From contig CAXIDF010000005.1 in assembly GCA_964022665.1 (NCBI GenBank), positions 1-64,000 on the forward strand: a DNA stretch of 64,000 nucleotides, written 5' to 3'. Both the position numbers and the translations under genes were made by a program. Below the pieces are notes generated by a model. That model had not been told where the DNA came from. It worked only from the letters and a program-made list of their open reading frames with translations, and did not search any database. Of the stretch, positions 8,779-17,327 are shown piece by piece. Within the stretch, counting starts at the first letter, position 1. Each line of letters starts with the position of its first letter. The DNA is from Haliea sp964022665 (GTDB lineage: Bacteria > Pseudomonadota > Gammaproteobacteria > Pseudomonadales > Halieaceae).

Positions 8779-9288
8779 ATGAAAACCCTGCATGTGCTGC
8801 GCCACGCGAAGTCGGATTGGGCCGAGCCAGGGCTTGCAGACCACGATCGCCCGCTCAATGCCCGCGGCCTGCGGGATGCGCCCCGTATGGGCGCCGCCCT
8901 GCAGCGTTGGCTGCAACCCCTGCCGATTCATGCCAGCAGCGCAAAGCGTGCGCAAATGACCCTGGCGGGGCTGTGTTCCGGCTGGTCCGGCCTTGCTGGC
9001 CTGTCGCATCGGACTGAGACGGCCCTGTATACCTTCAGCGCAGAGCAGCTGCTGGTCTGGCTGCGCGCGCGCCCCGATAACGAGGAGGCTGTGTTTCTTA
9101 TTGCCCACAACCCCGGCCTGACGGATCTTGCCAATTACCTGGCACCCGGCCTGCACCTGACCAACCTGCCGACGGCGGGCTACCTCCAGCTGCAGTTGCC
9201 GCTGCAGCATTGGGCAGCGGTGGGCGACGGCGGTGCGGGCCAGCTCGTGCATCAGTTGTTCCCGCGTGACCTGCCGTCGCCTGCTTAA
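8779..9288 (+). CDS. sixA: Phosphohistidine phosphatase SixA
   Basis: 169 residues of the histidine phosphatase superfamily. The N-terminal LRHAKSDW carries the catalytic RH pair (Arg8, His9) and a second histidine lies in IAHNPGL. Length and motif spacing fit SixA, which dephosphorylates histidine phosphotransfer domains and, in E. coli, PTS NPr. Its 3' end overlaps the convergent hydroquinone reductase gene by 4 bp. Confidence 0.88.
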   Translation: MKTLHVLRHAKSDWAEPGLADHDRPLNARGLRDAPRMGAALQRWLQPLPIHASSAKRAQMTLAGLCSGWSGLAGLSHRTETALYTFSAEQLLVWLRARPDNEEAVFLIAHNPGLTDLANYLAPGLHLTNLPTAGYLQLQLPLQHWAAVGDGGAGQLVHQLFPRDLPSPA

Positions 9289-10256
9289 CCGCGCCCGTGT
9301 GCGGCGCGGTAGTCGATCTCCGGCCCTGCCGGCACGATACCGGTCGGGTTGATGTTGCGGTGAGATGCATAGTAATGCGTCTTGATATGGTCAAAGTCCA
9401 CGGTCTCTGCCACGCCGGGTTGCTGGTAGATATCACGGATGTAGCCGGGTAGATGGCGGTAGTCCTCCAGCCGCTGCCGGTTGCACTTGAAGTGCCCGTG
9501 GTAGACGGCATCAAAGCGGATGAGGGTTGTGAACAGGCGGATGTCCGCTTCGGTCAGGCGCTCTCCCGTCAGGAAGCGCTGGCCGGCAAGCTGCGCGTCG
9601 AGGTGATCGAGCTCGTTGAACAGCGCCCCGTAGGCTTCTTCGTAGGCCTCCTGTGTGGTCGCGAAGCCCGCGCGGTACACACCGTTGTTCACAGCGGGAT
9701 AAATGCGTTTGTTCCAGGCGTCGATGGCACTGTGCAGCGCGGTCGGGTACAGGTCCACGGTATTGCCCGTGAGAGCGTCGAAGGCGCTGTTCAACATGCG
9801 AATAATGTCGGCGGACTCGTTGCTGACGATGGTGTTCCGTTCCTGGTCCCAGAGCACCGGCACCGTGACGCGGCCGGTGTAGCTGGGGGCGGCACGGGTG
9901 TAGACCTGGTGGTGGAATTCAGCGTTGCCCACAAGGTCACCACTGCTGCCCTCGTCGCGGTTGAAGGTCCAGCCGTTCTCCAGCATCAGCGGGCTCACCA
10001 CGGAGACATCAATCAGCGGTTCCAGGCCCTTGAGCGCACGCACGATCAGCGTGCGATGTGCCCAGGGGCAGGCGAGCGACACATACAGGTGGTAGCGCCC
10101 GGCCGCTGCTGCGAACCCGTCGTCACCGGTGGGTCCTGCCGCGCCATCGGCGGTCACCCAATGGCGGAAACCGGCGCTTTCGCGCACGAAACGCCCTTCA
10201 TTGCTGTCGGTGTCGTACCACACATCCTGCCACTGACCGTCAACCAGCTTTCCCAT
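9285..10256 (-). CDS. yqjG: Glutathionyl-hydroquinone reductase (YqjG-like, Xi-class GST)
   Basis: 323 residues. The thioredoxin-fold domain has the diagnostic CPWA motif (Cys63 in LACPWAHRT) and a long helical C-terminal domain follows. This family reduces glutathionyl-hydroquinones to hydroquinones with glutathione. It lies directly downstream of a LysR regulator in the same direction, and a pirin is on the other side, matching the yqjG/yhaJ/yhaK neighbourhood of E. coli. An 11-bp motif shared with the pirin promoter lies 56-66 bases upstream. Confidence 0.93.
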   Translation of the reverse strand: MGKLVDGQWQDVWYDTDSNEGRFVRESAGFRHWVTADGAAGPTGDDGFAAAAGRYHLYVSLACPWAHRTLIVRALKGLEPLIDVSVVSPLMLENGWTFNRDEGSSGDLVGNAEFHHQVYTRAAPSYTGRVTVPVLWDQERNTIVSNESADIIRMLNSAFDALTGNTVDLYPTALHSAIDAWNKRIYPAVNNGVYRAGFATTQEAYEEAYGALFNELDHLDAQLAGQRFLTGERLTEADIRLFTTLIRFDAVYHGHFKCNRQRLEDYRHLPGYIRDIYQQPGVAETVDFDHIKTHYYASHRNINPTGIVPAGPEIDYRAAHGRG

Positions 10257-10311
10257 GGTGCTACCTCTCTACTGTGAGTTCGCGCCCAGTGTGCATTCGG
10301 TAAATGTTGAT

Positions 10312-10322
10312 TAAAATCGCAT
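10312..10322 (-). promoter_or_regulatory. Shared operator-like motif upstream of yqjG-like gene
   Basis: ATGCGATTTTA on the minus strand, 56-66 bases before the yqjG-like start. The same 11 bases occur at 11290-11300, 52-62 bases before the pirin start, in the same orientation to the gene. A candidate binding half-site for the adjacent LysR regulator. Confidence 0.5.
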
Positions 10323-10369
10323 AGATTTGGCGATAGCTTTCTAAAAAATAGAACAGATTGCCGTTTGTC

Positions 10370-11248
10370 CTACAGCGCGTGGCTGCGGAACAACCCCGCA
10401 AGGTCACGTGTGGCGGGCCCCGCGCAGTCCGGGTCGGCGAGGGTCAGGTACAGGGTGGCGTGGCGCCGCGCACCCCGCTCCAGTGGCAGTGCCTGAATAT
10501 CCCCCGCGTCCAAAGCTGCCGCGATCCTGCTCACGGGTAGCCACGCGAAGCCGAGCCCGCGACCAACGAGCTCGATGGAGGTGGCCACGTGACTCACGGT
10601 CCAGCGTTGTTCCGCACCGAGCCACCCGGAGTCTGTGCGGCGGTCCTGGGCGGAATCCCTGATCACGATCTGTCGCTCCCGCGCGAGGTCCTGCACCGTG
10701 AGAGGGCGCCCGTACTGATGCAGCGCATGACCGCGGGCAGCGACCGCAACAAACTCAGCCTGCCTGATGGGCTCCCCCAGGAACCCTCCCGGTACCGCGC
10801 TGGCGATCAGTATCCCGACCTCCCCGCGCAGCAGCCGTTCTGCGCCGCCTGAGAGAATGGTTTCGTAGAGCTCAATACGGGTATTGGGGTAGCGCGTGGA
10901 AAACAGGTCCATCACGCGGGCGAGATGCTCCGTGGGGTAGAGTTCATCAACGGCCAGGTGGATCTCCGCCTCTGTGCCCTGTGCCAGGCTGGTGGCGATA
11001 TCCTCCAGCTGCGTGGCTTGCGCCAGTAGCTGGCCGGCGCGCCGCAGCAGCAGGGCGCCCGCCTCAGTGAGCTGCGCCTTGCGACCCACTACCTCCAGTA
11101 AGGGTACGCCCAGCTGGTCCTGTAGCTTGTGTACGGCATGGTTGATGGTTGACTGGCTCTTGTGAATGGCGGCCGCCGCCTGGGCGAAGCCGCCGTGTTC
11201 CACCACTGCCTGCAGCATGCGCCATTGTTCGAGCGTGGTTCGGTTCAT
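10370..11248 (-). CDS. LysR-type regulator (YhaJ-like)
   Basis: 292 residues from the ATG at 11248; ten more codons upstream are open but do not improve the family match. The N-terminal winged helix-turn-helix (about 5-64, FAQAAAAIHKSQSTINHAVHKLQ) is followed by a periplasmic-binding-like effector domain. It is divergent from the pirin gene and upstream of the yqjG-like gene. In E. coli the regulator in this position, YhaJ, responds to quinone-type compounds and activates yhaK and yqjF. Assignment as the YhaJ counterpart is by position and needs a tree. Confidence 0.85.
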   Translation of the reverse strand: MNRTTLEQWRMLQAVVEHGGFAQAAAAIHKSQSTINHAVHKLQDQLGVPLLEVVGRKAQLTEAGALLLRRAGQLLAQATQLEDIATSLAQGTEAEIHLAVDELYPTEHLARVMDLFSTRYPNTRIELYETILSGGAERLLRGEVGILIASAVPGGFLGEPIRQAEFVAVAARGHALHQYGRPLTVQDLARERQIVIRDSAQDRRTDSGWLGAEQRWTVSHVATSIELVGRGLGFAWLPVSRIAAALDAGDIQALPLERGARRHATLYLTLADPDCAGPATRDLAGLFRSHAL

Positions 11249-11282
11249 GTCAGCACCCTTCTGAATAATCGAAAACAAGTGG

Positions 11283-11305
11283 CGAAATAATGCGATTTTA
11301 TTTCG
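11283..11305 (+). promoter_or_regulatory. Dyad in the LysR/pirin divergent region
   Basis: CGAAATAA-N7-TTATTTCG is a perfect 8-bp inverted repeat between the divergent LysR and pirin starts. It includes the 11-bp motif repeated upstream of the yqjG-like gene. Size and place fit a LysR-type operator. Confidence 0.5.
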
Positions 11306-11351
11306 TAAATAACGAGCTTAATGTGTGGCTGAATCGAGAGGAGATCACATC

Positions 11352-12191
11352 ATGCAAGCGCGTTCAGTTCAGGAGATTCGTTCTGCCAGGCCCAGCCAGG
11401 ATGGGGACGGGGTGGCGATTCAGCGCATCACGGGTATGCAGCACGCCGCGATGGACCCAGTACTCATGCTTGATGAGTTGCGTGCCGAGCGTCGCGAGGA
11501 CCTGGGTGGGGGCTTCCCGCCTCACCCGCACCGGGGTATGCAAACGCTCACCTACATGAAGCACGGGGGTATTATCCATGAGGACAGCCGCGGCAACCGC
11601 GGTGAAATCCGCAGTGGCGGTGTGCAATGGATGTCAGCCGGTCGCGGGATTATCCATTCCGAGATGCCCACTCCAGATACTCAGGGCTTGCATGGCTTTC
11701 AGCTGTGGATCAACCTGCCGGCGACGGAAAAAATGGATGAACCGCGCTATCGGGACATTCCCGTCGAGGCGCTAACGGTGAGCGAGGGAAACGGCTTTAC
11801 CGCGCTCACCATTGCCGGCGACTGGCAGTTGGGCGCCATCTCGTCGCGTGGCCCCTTGCAAGAACTGGCGCCGCGCTCAGGCCTTGTCGATGTCACCTTG
11901 CAGCCCGGCGCGTGGCTTGAGTTGCCTGTGCCGGTCGGTGAAGCGCTGCTGGCCTACGTGTATGCCGGCGCCCTTGAGCAGTCCGGGCGCTCCGTGCTCG
12001 CCGGGCAGCTGGCCATCACCTCTCGCGGCGACCACTGGTCATTGCTCGCGGGTAGCGAGGGCGCCTCCGTATTGCTGCTGCGTGGGCAGCCCATCGGCGA
12101 GCCGGTGGCGCAGTATGGTCCGTTTGTCATGAACACCCCGGCGGAAATTGAGCAGGCGATTCGCGACTACCAGGCGGGAGACTTCGGCTGA
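11352..12191 (+). CDS. Pirin family protein (YhaK-like)
   Basis: 279 residues with the bicupin pirin fold. The metal site is visible as HPHRGMQT and GRGIIHSEMP. Bacterial pirins such as YhiH and YhaK can act as quercetin dioxygenases or redox sensors. The ATG at 11352 follows GAGAGGAG; the frame opens at a GTG nine codons earlier. Divergent from a LysR regulator, with which it shares a promoter region. Confidence 0.92.
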   Translation: MQARSVQEIRSARPSQDGDGVAIQRITGMQHAAMDPVLMLDELRAERREDLGGGFPPHPHRGMQTLTYMKHGGIIHEDSRGNRGEIRSGGVQWMSAGRGIIHSEMPTPDTQGLHGFQLWINLPATEKMDEPRYRDIPVEALTVSEGNGFTALTIAGDWQLGAISSRGPLQELAPRSGLVDVTLQPGAWLELPVPVGEALLAYVYAGALEQSGRSVLAGQLAITSRGDHWSLLAGSEGASVLLLRGQPIGEPVAQYGPFVMNTPAEIEQAIRDYQAGDFG

Positions 12192-12267
12192 AGACGCTGT
12201 GGCGGCAAAGCTGCGTTTCGCGGGTGGCAGTGATACCCTAGCGCTTTTTCATGGCGAAGGAATTCAC

Positions 12268-12564
12268 ATGCTGCGATACGGGGCGCTGTGCCTGATTGTG
12301 CTGCTGTCGGGCTGCGGTGCGAACCAGCCGCCCGCGCCTGCGCCACCGCAGGACGCGCCGCGCGAAGTACCGCTACAGGTGGAAAGCGCCAGTAGTGAGA
12401 TCGTCTGCAGTGAACCACGGCCGCAGGTGTGCACCATGGAGTACAACCCCGTCTGTGCGCTGCGTGATGGCGGGCAACGCGAAACCCTGTCCTCGCCCTG
12501 CAATGCCTGTGCTGTCGCCGACGTGGTCAGCCACTTGCCTGGAGCGTGCGATAGCGATGCGTAA
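12268..12564 (+). CDS. Small lipoprotein with Kazal-like cysteine pattern
   Basis: 98 residues. The signal ends in LLSGC (lipobox). The mature part has a proline-rich linker followed by a six-cysteine segment, with CTMEYNPVCA, SSPCNACA and a final GAC. The pattern resembles Kazal-type protease-inhibitor domains. The ATG at 12268 is preceded by GAAGGA. A role as a surface-exposed protease inhibitor is only an inference. Confidence 0.65.
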   Translation: MLRYGALCLIVLLSGCGANQPPAPAPPQDAPREVPLQVESASSEIVCSEPRPQVCTMEYNPVCALRDGGQRETLSSPCNACAVADVVSHLPGACDSDA

Positions 12565-12603
12565 AACCATCTGCAACGCGGCAACCCACTCGCAGGCTCG
12601 CCG

Positions 12604-13890
12604 ATGAGCCTTACCAAGCGGATTCTCCTGGCGATGGTGGCCGGCATTGTGCTGGGCTCCCTGTGCAATCTGCTGTTGCAAAGTAGTGAGCTCGCCGATC
12701 CGTTGCGCCGGGTGGTCAATGACTGGCTGGTGCTTGGCGTGTTCGATGTGGTCGGGCGCATGTTTGTCGCTTCGCTGAAGCTGCTGGTCGTGCCCCTGGT
12801 ACTGGTGTCACTGATCTGCGGCTCCAGCTCCCTCGGTGACAGCGCGCGTATGGGGCCTATCGCCGTCAAGACCATTCTTTTCTATCTTGCTACTACCGCG
12901 ATTGCCATCAGTATCGCCCTGCTCGCGGCCGTGGCCATCGGCCCCGGTGCGGGGGTGGAAATGGCGGGCGATGCACAGTTTGAAGTGGCCAAGCCGCCGC
13001 CGCTCACCGATGTACTGGTGAATATTGTGCCCTCCAACCCGGTCGCCGCCATGGCGGAAGGCAATATGCTGCAGGTGATCGTGTTTGCGCTGCTTTTCGG
13101 CTACGCCATCTCCCACGCGGGGGAGCCGGGGCGACGGATCGCCAGCTTCTTCACCGACATGGAAGCCGTCATCATGAAAATGGTCGGCCTGCTTATGGAG
13201 CTGGCGCCCTGGGGCGTGTTTGCCCTGTTGGCGAAGCTGTTTGCCGAAATGGGCATCAGCGCCATCATGGATCTTGCGGCCTACTTCTTTACGGTGCTCG
13301 CGGTGCTCATTTTTCACGGCCTGGTTACCTACAACGCGCTGCTGGCGACCATCGCCCGGGTTTCCCCGCGCATGATGATGCAGAAAATGCGCTCGGTGTG
13401 GGCCTTTGCCTTCAGCACGGCGTCTTCCGGCGCCACCCTGCCGATAACCCTGCGCACCGTTGAGCGTCGTCTCGGTGTGCACAGTTCGGTGGCGGGTTTC
13501 ACCGTGCCGCTGGGCGCCACCATCAACATGGATGGCACGGCGATCATGCAGGGCGTGGCGACGGTGTTTATTGCCCAGGTGTACGGCGTGGAGCTGAGCA
13601 TGGTCGCGTACCTCACGGTGATCCTCACCGCCACCCTCGCCTCCATTGGCACCGCGGCGGTGCCGGGCGTGGGCCTGGTCACCCTGGCGCTGGTGCTGGA
13701 ACAGGCTGGCCTGCCGGTGGAGGGCATCGCGCTTATTATCGGTGTGGATCGGCTGCTCGACATGGTGCGCACGGCGGTCAACGTCACCGGCGATGCCACG
13801 GTAGCAGTGATTGTGGGCAAAAGTGAAAACCAGCTCGACATGGCGGTCTTCAACGATCCCCGTGCTGATCTCGAATCGAAGCGGAAGTAA
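12604..13890 (+). CDS. Dicarboxylate/amino acid:cation symporter
   Basis: 428 residues of the DAACS (GltP/DctA) family. Hallmarks are the serine-rich re-entrant loop FSTASSGATLPITL, the NMDGTA motif and the second re-entrant region ASIGTAAVPGVG. It imports C4-dicarboxylates or acidic amino acids with Na+ or H+. Sequence by eye does not settle the substrate. It starts 39 bases after the small lipoprotein and ends 3 bases before the MBL hydrolase, so the three may be co-transcribed. Confidence 0.93.
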   Translation: MSLTKRILLAMVAGIVLGSLCNLLLQSSELADPLRRVVNDWLVLGVFDVVGRMFVASLKLLVVPLVLVSLICGSSSLGDSARMGPIAVKTILFYLATTAIAISIALLAAVAIGPGAGVEMAGDAQFEVAKPPPLTDVLVNIVPSNPVAAMAEGNMLQVIVFALLFGYAISHAGEPGRRIASFFTDMEAVIMKMVGLLMELAPWGVFALLAKLFAEMGISAIMDLAAYFFTVLAVLIFHGLVTYNALLATIARVSPRMMMQKMRSVWAFAFSTASSGATLPITLRTVERRLGVHSSVAGFTVPLGATINMDGTAIMQGVATVFIAQVYGVELSMVAYLTVILTATLASIGTAAVPGVGLVTLALVLEQAGLPVEGIALIIGVDRLLDMVRTAVNVTGDATVAVIVGKSENQLDMAVFNDPRADLESKRK

Positions 13891-13893
13891 CGC

Positions 13894-14544
13894 ATGTCTA
13901 TCCAGGTCTCCATCGTGCCGGTTACGGCCTACCAGCAGAACTGCTCCATCATCAAGTGCGTGGAAACCGGCAAGGGTGCGCTGGTGGATCCCGGCGGCGA
14001 TGTCGAGCGGGTGCTGGAGGCGGCCGAAAAAATGGGTGCGGCGATTGAGAAGATCCTGCTGACCCACGGCCACATGGATCACTGCGCTGCCGCAGACGTG
14101 TTGCGCCAGCGGCTTGCCGTGCCGATTGAAGGCCCGGAGAAAGAGGATGCCTTCTGGATCGACCGCTTGCCGGAATGGTGCCAGATGTCGGGCTTCCCCC
14201 ACGCCGACGCGTTTGCTCCCGACCGCTGGCTGGAGCAGGGCGACACCGTCACGGTGGGCGCACAGACGCTACAGGTCTTTCACTGCCCGGGGCATACACC
14301 GGGTCATGTCGTGTTTTTGCACTCGGGCGAGCGCGTGGCCTGGGTGGGAGACGTGTTGTTTCAAGGTTCCATCGGGCGCACCGATTTTCCGCGGGGCGAC
14401 CACGACCAGTTGATCCACAGCATCCGCGATACCCTGTTCCCGCTGGGTGATGACATTACCTTTGTGCCCGGCCACGGGCCCACGTCCACCTTCGGCCAGG
14501 AGCGCCGCAGCAACCCGTTTGTCGCCGATACGCGCTACGGCTGA
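13894..14544 (+). CDS. MBL-fold metallo-hydrolase (YcbL/GloB-like)
   Basis: 216 residues with the zinc motif THGHMDH, a further histidine in HCPGHTPGH, the aspartate in VGDVLF and the last histidine in VPGHGPTS. Length and the ending resemble the type II glyoxalase YcbL. It probably hydrolyses a glutathione thioester or similar. It starts 3 bases after the symporter stop. Confidence 0.9.
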   Translation: MSIQVSIVPVTAYQQNCSIIKCVETGKGALVDPGGDVERVLEAAEKMGAAIEKILLTHGHMDHCAAADVLRQRLAVPIEGPEKEDAFWIDRLPEWCQMSGFPHADAFAPDRWLEQGDTVTVGAQTLQVFHCPGHTPGHVVFLHSGERVAWVGDVLFQGSIGRTDFPRGDHDQLIHSIRDTLFPLGDDITFVPGHGPTSTFGQERRSNPFVADTRYG

Positions 14545-14551
14545 ACGCCGT

Positions 14552-14574
14552 CGCCGGCTCAGTGATGGCCGGCG
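14552..14574. terminator. GC hairpin between convergent genes
   Basis: CGCCGGC (14552-14558) pairs with GCCGGCG (14568-14574) in the gap between the MBL gene and the M48 gene. It has no T tract, so termination is uncertain. Confidence 0.4.
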
Positions 14575-14580
14575 CCGCCG

Positions 14581-16008
14581 CTACTGGATGACCTTGATCC
14601 AGTCGCCGGTGCGCGGCTCGCCGTTGGGGTACAGGCCGTTCAGGAGCCGCAGCTGCGCTTCCGCGTCCGGCAGGCGAATACTGGCTGCCAGGCTGCTCAT
14701 GGTGGCGCCTCGTGGCACCTGGATGTACCGTACATAGCGCTGCTCACCGGCATTGCGCTCCTGTGGGTGCAGCGGGCGAAAGCTTTCGATAATGGCCAGC
14801 AGGTCGGCATCGGCGGCCTTGAAATTATCTGCCTTGCCCTCGAACAGGTACTGCCAGTTGTGGTTGATGACTGCCAGGCGCCGTGCGCTGCCACTGCCGC
14901 TGGCCACGGCGCTGTACCCCTGCAGGCCCGCCTGTTCCAATGTCTGGCCCGCGGTGATGTTGCCTGTAGCGGCTGCTTCCAGGGCCTGCTGGGGTGTCTG
15001 GTTTGCATCGGGCCTTTGTAGGGTGATGGTGAGGCTGGCGCTACCATCAGTGGCGCTGGCGATGATTGCCTGGCTGCCACTGCTCACCTGCCACCCCGGT
15101 GGGTGGGCAAAACTGAAAGCGAGTTTGTTGTGGTAGTAGCGGTTGTCTTCGCGCTTGTTTCGCGGGCCCCAGAGCAGGCCGTCCGTGCGCTGCTGAAACT
15201 CACCGGGTACGCTGGGGTCCTCCAGTACCTGGCCTGTGTCCAGTTCATTGGCGGCGCGGATGACCGTTTGCAGGCGCTGGTCGTTGCGCGGGTGCGTGGC
15301 GTAGAGACCATGGTAGGTGCCTAGCGGTTTGCCGCCGGCCTTGGCGCGTACGCGCTGGTATTGCTCCTGATCCTTGAGTACGCCGATCACATTCAGCAAG
15401 GCGTCGGGCTCATAGCCACTCAGGTGCATGTACCGCGCCCCCAGGCCGTCTGCCTCCAGTTCATGCTCACGCCCGTAACCACGCACCAGCTCTGTGCCGT
15501 ACATGCCGGCGGAGTCCATGATGTCCCGGCTACCGGTGAGTACGCCGGCGGTCACTGCCAGCACCTGGGTGGTAACGGAACCCGCACGCTGGCGTGCCGC
15601 ATGCCGCGCTGTGACGTGCGCGATTTCGTGTCCGAGCACGCCGGCCAGCTCCGCCTCGGAATCCAGGTAGGCGAGCAGCCCGCGGTGAATATAGACATAG
15701 CCTCCCGGGGTGGCGAAGGCATTGAGGTCCGGGCTGTCGATGACGGTGAAGGTGAAGGGCAGGTCGGGGCGATCACTGTTGGCGACCAGGCGCTGGCCGA
15801 TCCGATTCACGTAGTCCTGCAGTTCCCGGTCATCGTAGATCGTGCCTTCCTTCTGGATTTCGGCGTACATCTTCTGGCCGATTTCCGCTTCCTTGCCCTC
15901 GCTCATCACCACCACGCTGGCGCCGCCGGTGGCCGGGTTGCTTGCACAGCCAGCGAGCGCGGCAAGCAGGATGCAACCGAGCGCGGTGTTTCGAATGAGT
16001 ACGGTCAT
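14581..16008 (-). CDS. Lipoprotein M48 family zinc metalloprotease
   Basis: 475 residues. The lipobox LAGC (Cys21) anchors it to a membrane. The peptidase M48 domain (about 35-270) has HEIAH (127-131) and the downstream glutamate in HELEADGLG. After it comes an unfamiliar domain (about 290-410) and a LysM-like end (about 420-475, IQVPRGATMSSLA ... LNGLYPNGEPRTGDWIKV). It lacks the TPR tail of BepA. It is the last gene of the long minus-strand operon, 12 bases after the preceding lipoprotein, so it may process or monitor that machine. Confidence 0.88.
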   Translation of the reverse strand: MTVLIRNTALGCILLAALAGCASNPATGGASVVVMSEGKEAEIGQKMYAEIQKEGTIYDDRELQDYVNRIGQRLVANSDRPDLPFTFTVIDSPDLNAFATPGGYVYIHRGLLAYLDSEAELAGVLGHEIAHVTARHAARQRAGSVTTQVLAVTAGVLTGSRDIMDSAGMYGTELVRGYGREHELEADGLGARYMHLSGYEPDALLNVIGVLKDQEQYQRVRAKAGGKPLGTYHGLYATHPRNDQRLQTVIRAANELDTGQVLEDPSVPGEFQQRTDGLLWGPRNKREDNRYYHNKLAFSFAHPPGWQVSSGSQAIIASATDGSASLTITLQRPDANQTPQQALEAAATGNITAGQTLEQAGLQGYSAVASGSGSARRLAVINHNWQYLFEGKADNFKAADADLLAIIESFRPLHPQERNAGEQRYVRYIQVPRGATMSSLAASIRLPDAEAQLRLLNGLYPNGEPRTGDWIKVIQ

Positions 16009-16020
16009 CAGGGGCAGCTC

Positions 16021-16683
16021 CTAGTTCGCGGTGGAGAGGAAGTCCAGCAACTGGTCGCCAACACTGTCACAGGCTGTGCCCTGCACAGGGGCGATAATCG
16101 GGATGGGCAGCACCACCGCAGGCATGTAGGACTGCCCGCTGGCGGTGGCACTGATACGTCCAACCTCCGCGCGTTGGGTAAAATCCCAGATGGTGGCCTC
16201 ATAGCTGGCATCGTCAGACCAGGTGCCAAAACCAAAACAGCCGGCACCGCCGGGGCCGATGCCGCAGGTCATGGAACCGGCTGAATCGCCGCGCACCGTG
16301 CTGCCGTCTATCCAGATCATGTAGCGCGTTTGCAGGGTGGCGAATTTTTCCGCCACATCGCGGTGTGCAAACAGCTTTTCGAGGTCTGCCGGGCGCAGCG
16401 GTGCCGTGCGTGGCTCAAACCAGGGGTAGAGCGCGTTGAGGAATTCGAGTTCATCTATGATGCGTATTGACGGGTCGCGGGCGCCGATGTGCTTGCCGAC
16501 ACAACTGATGAAACCCGGCTCGGTTTCGTAGTCGCTCGCGTGTCGACGTCCTAGGATAACCACCGAGGCATCGCCCATCCCTTCCGTGGGGGAATTGAAG
16601 ACCATCTGGTCTACGGTGGCATTCACGCAGCCCGTGAGCCAGCTCAGCAGCAGGGCGCCGAGCAGCAGACGGCGAGGCTTCAC
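16021..16683 (-). CDS. Lipoprotein of unknown function (envelope operon gene 12)
   Basis: 220 residues with a lipobox LTGC (Cys19). The mature chain has a glycine-rich CGIGPGGAGCFGFG loop with a cysteine pair and a GQSYMPAVVLPIPIIAPV stretch. I do not recognise a family. Its start overlaps the stop of the preceding lipoprotein gene (ATGA-type), so it is a translationally coupled member of the operon. Confidence 0.75.
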   Translation of the reverse strand: MKPRRLLLGALLLSWLTGCVNATVDQMVFNSPTEGMGDASVVILGRRHASDYETEPGFISCVGKHIGARDPSIRIIDELEFLNALYPWFEPRTAPLRPADLEKLFAHRDVAEKFATLQTRYMIWIDGSTVRGDSAGSMTCGIGPGGAGCFGFGTWSDDASYEATIWDFTQRAEVGRISATASGQSYMPAVVLPIPIIAPVQGTACDSVGDQLLDFLSTAN

Positions 16684-17327
16684 GGTTGCACCTGTGTCGC
16701 GCCAGCGCGCGGCAGGCTGTTGAGCCAGGCTTCAACCTGTGGCACCCGGGTGAAGGTCGTGGCGAAGTGTGCGCCGGCATCGCGCAGGGCGACGATGGCG
16801 GCCAGGCGCACAGCGCCCTCGTCGCTCTGCATGAACGCAGTGGGTGTTTTGCCGTAGGCAGGCATGGTCCACTCCGCGATGGGTTCGCCGCCGGTAGTGA
16901 CCAACTGGAAGCGATAGCGCATCCAGATCTCGTAGACCTTGACGTTGGTGTGTGACGGAATGGCGTATTGCAGTTCATCCACGGCGGGCAGCAATACGGC
17001 GTCTACCACCGGGTTCATCTGTCCGCGCCCGGGTTTACCGTTCATGAACACCACATCGCGAAACATGCCCTTGAGCAGGGTCTGCCACAGCTCTACCTGC
17101 GCCTGGCCAGTGTTTACCAGCCAGCTGGACTCGGCGCGGCCACTGGCCTCATCGAAAAACTCATGGTTGGCAAAGTCGTCGTTGTACCAGATGCCCAGTG
17201 TCAGGGGCAGGGGGTTCATCACCGGGTCGGGGAATTCGCTCTGCACAACAACCTGCTTGGTGCCACAGCCTGCAAGCAGGCAGGTAAACACCACAGCGGT
17301 GAGCCAGCGCTCAGGGGCGGTAGTCAT
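16680..17327 (-). CDS. Lipoprotein of unknown function (envelope operon gene 11)
   Basis: 215 residues from the ATG at 17327, giving signal and lipobox LLAGC. The frame runs eight codons further upstream. The start lies inside the 3' end of the vWA gene (17-bp overlap). The beta-rich mature part (YEIWMRYRFQLVTTGGEPIAEWTMPAYG) is weakly reminiscent of LptE or ABC-auxiliary lipoproteins, but I would not assign it. The next gene overlaps its stop by 4 bases. Confidence 0.72.
   Translation of the reverse strand: MTTAPERWLTAVVFTCLLAGCGTKQVVVQSEFPDPVMNPLPLTLGIWYNDDFANHEFFDEASGRAESSWLVNTGQAQVELWQTLLKGMFRDVVFMNGKPGRGQMNPVVDAVLLPAVDELQYAIPSHTNVKVYEIWMRYRFQLVTTGGEPIAEWTMPAYGKTPTAFMQSDEGAVRLAAIVALRDAGAHFATTFTRVPQVEAWLNSLPRAGATQVQP

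Noticed and set aside
8619..8858. N-terminal extension of Tex
   Set aside because: The 80 upstream codons overlap sixA on the other strand and do not resemble a Tex start; MSKSISQRIAEEL at 8618 does.
12808..14202. 464-codon open frame on the minus strand
   Set aside because: Antisense to the symporter and MBL genes; composition is that of a shadow frame.
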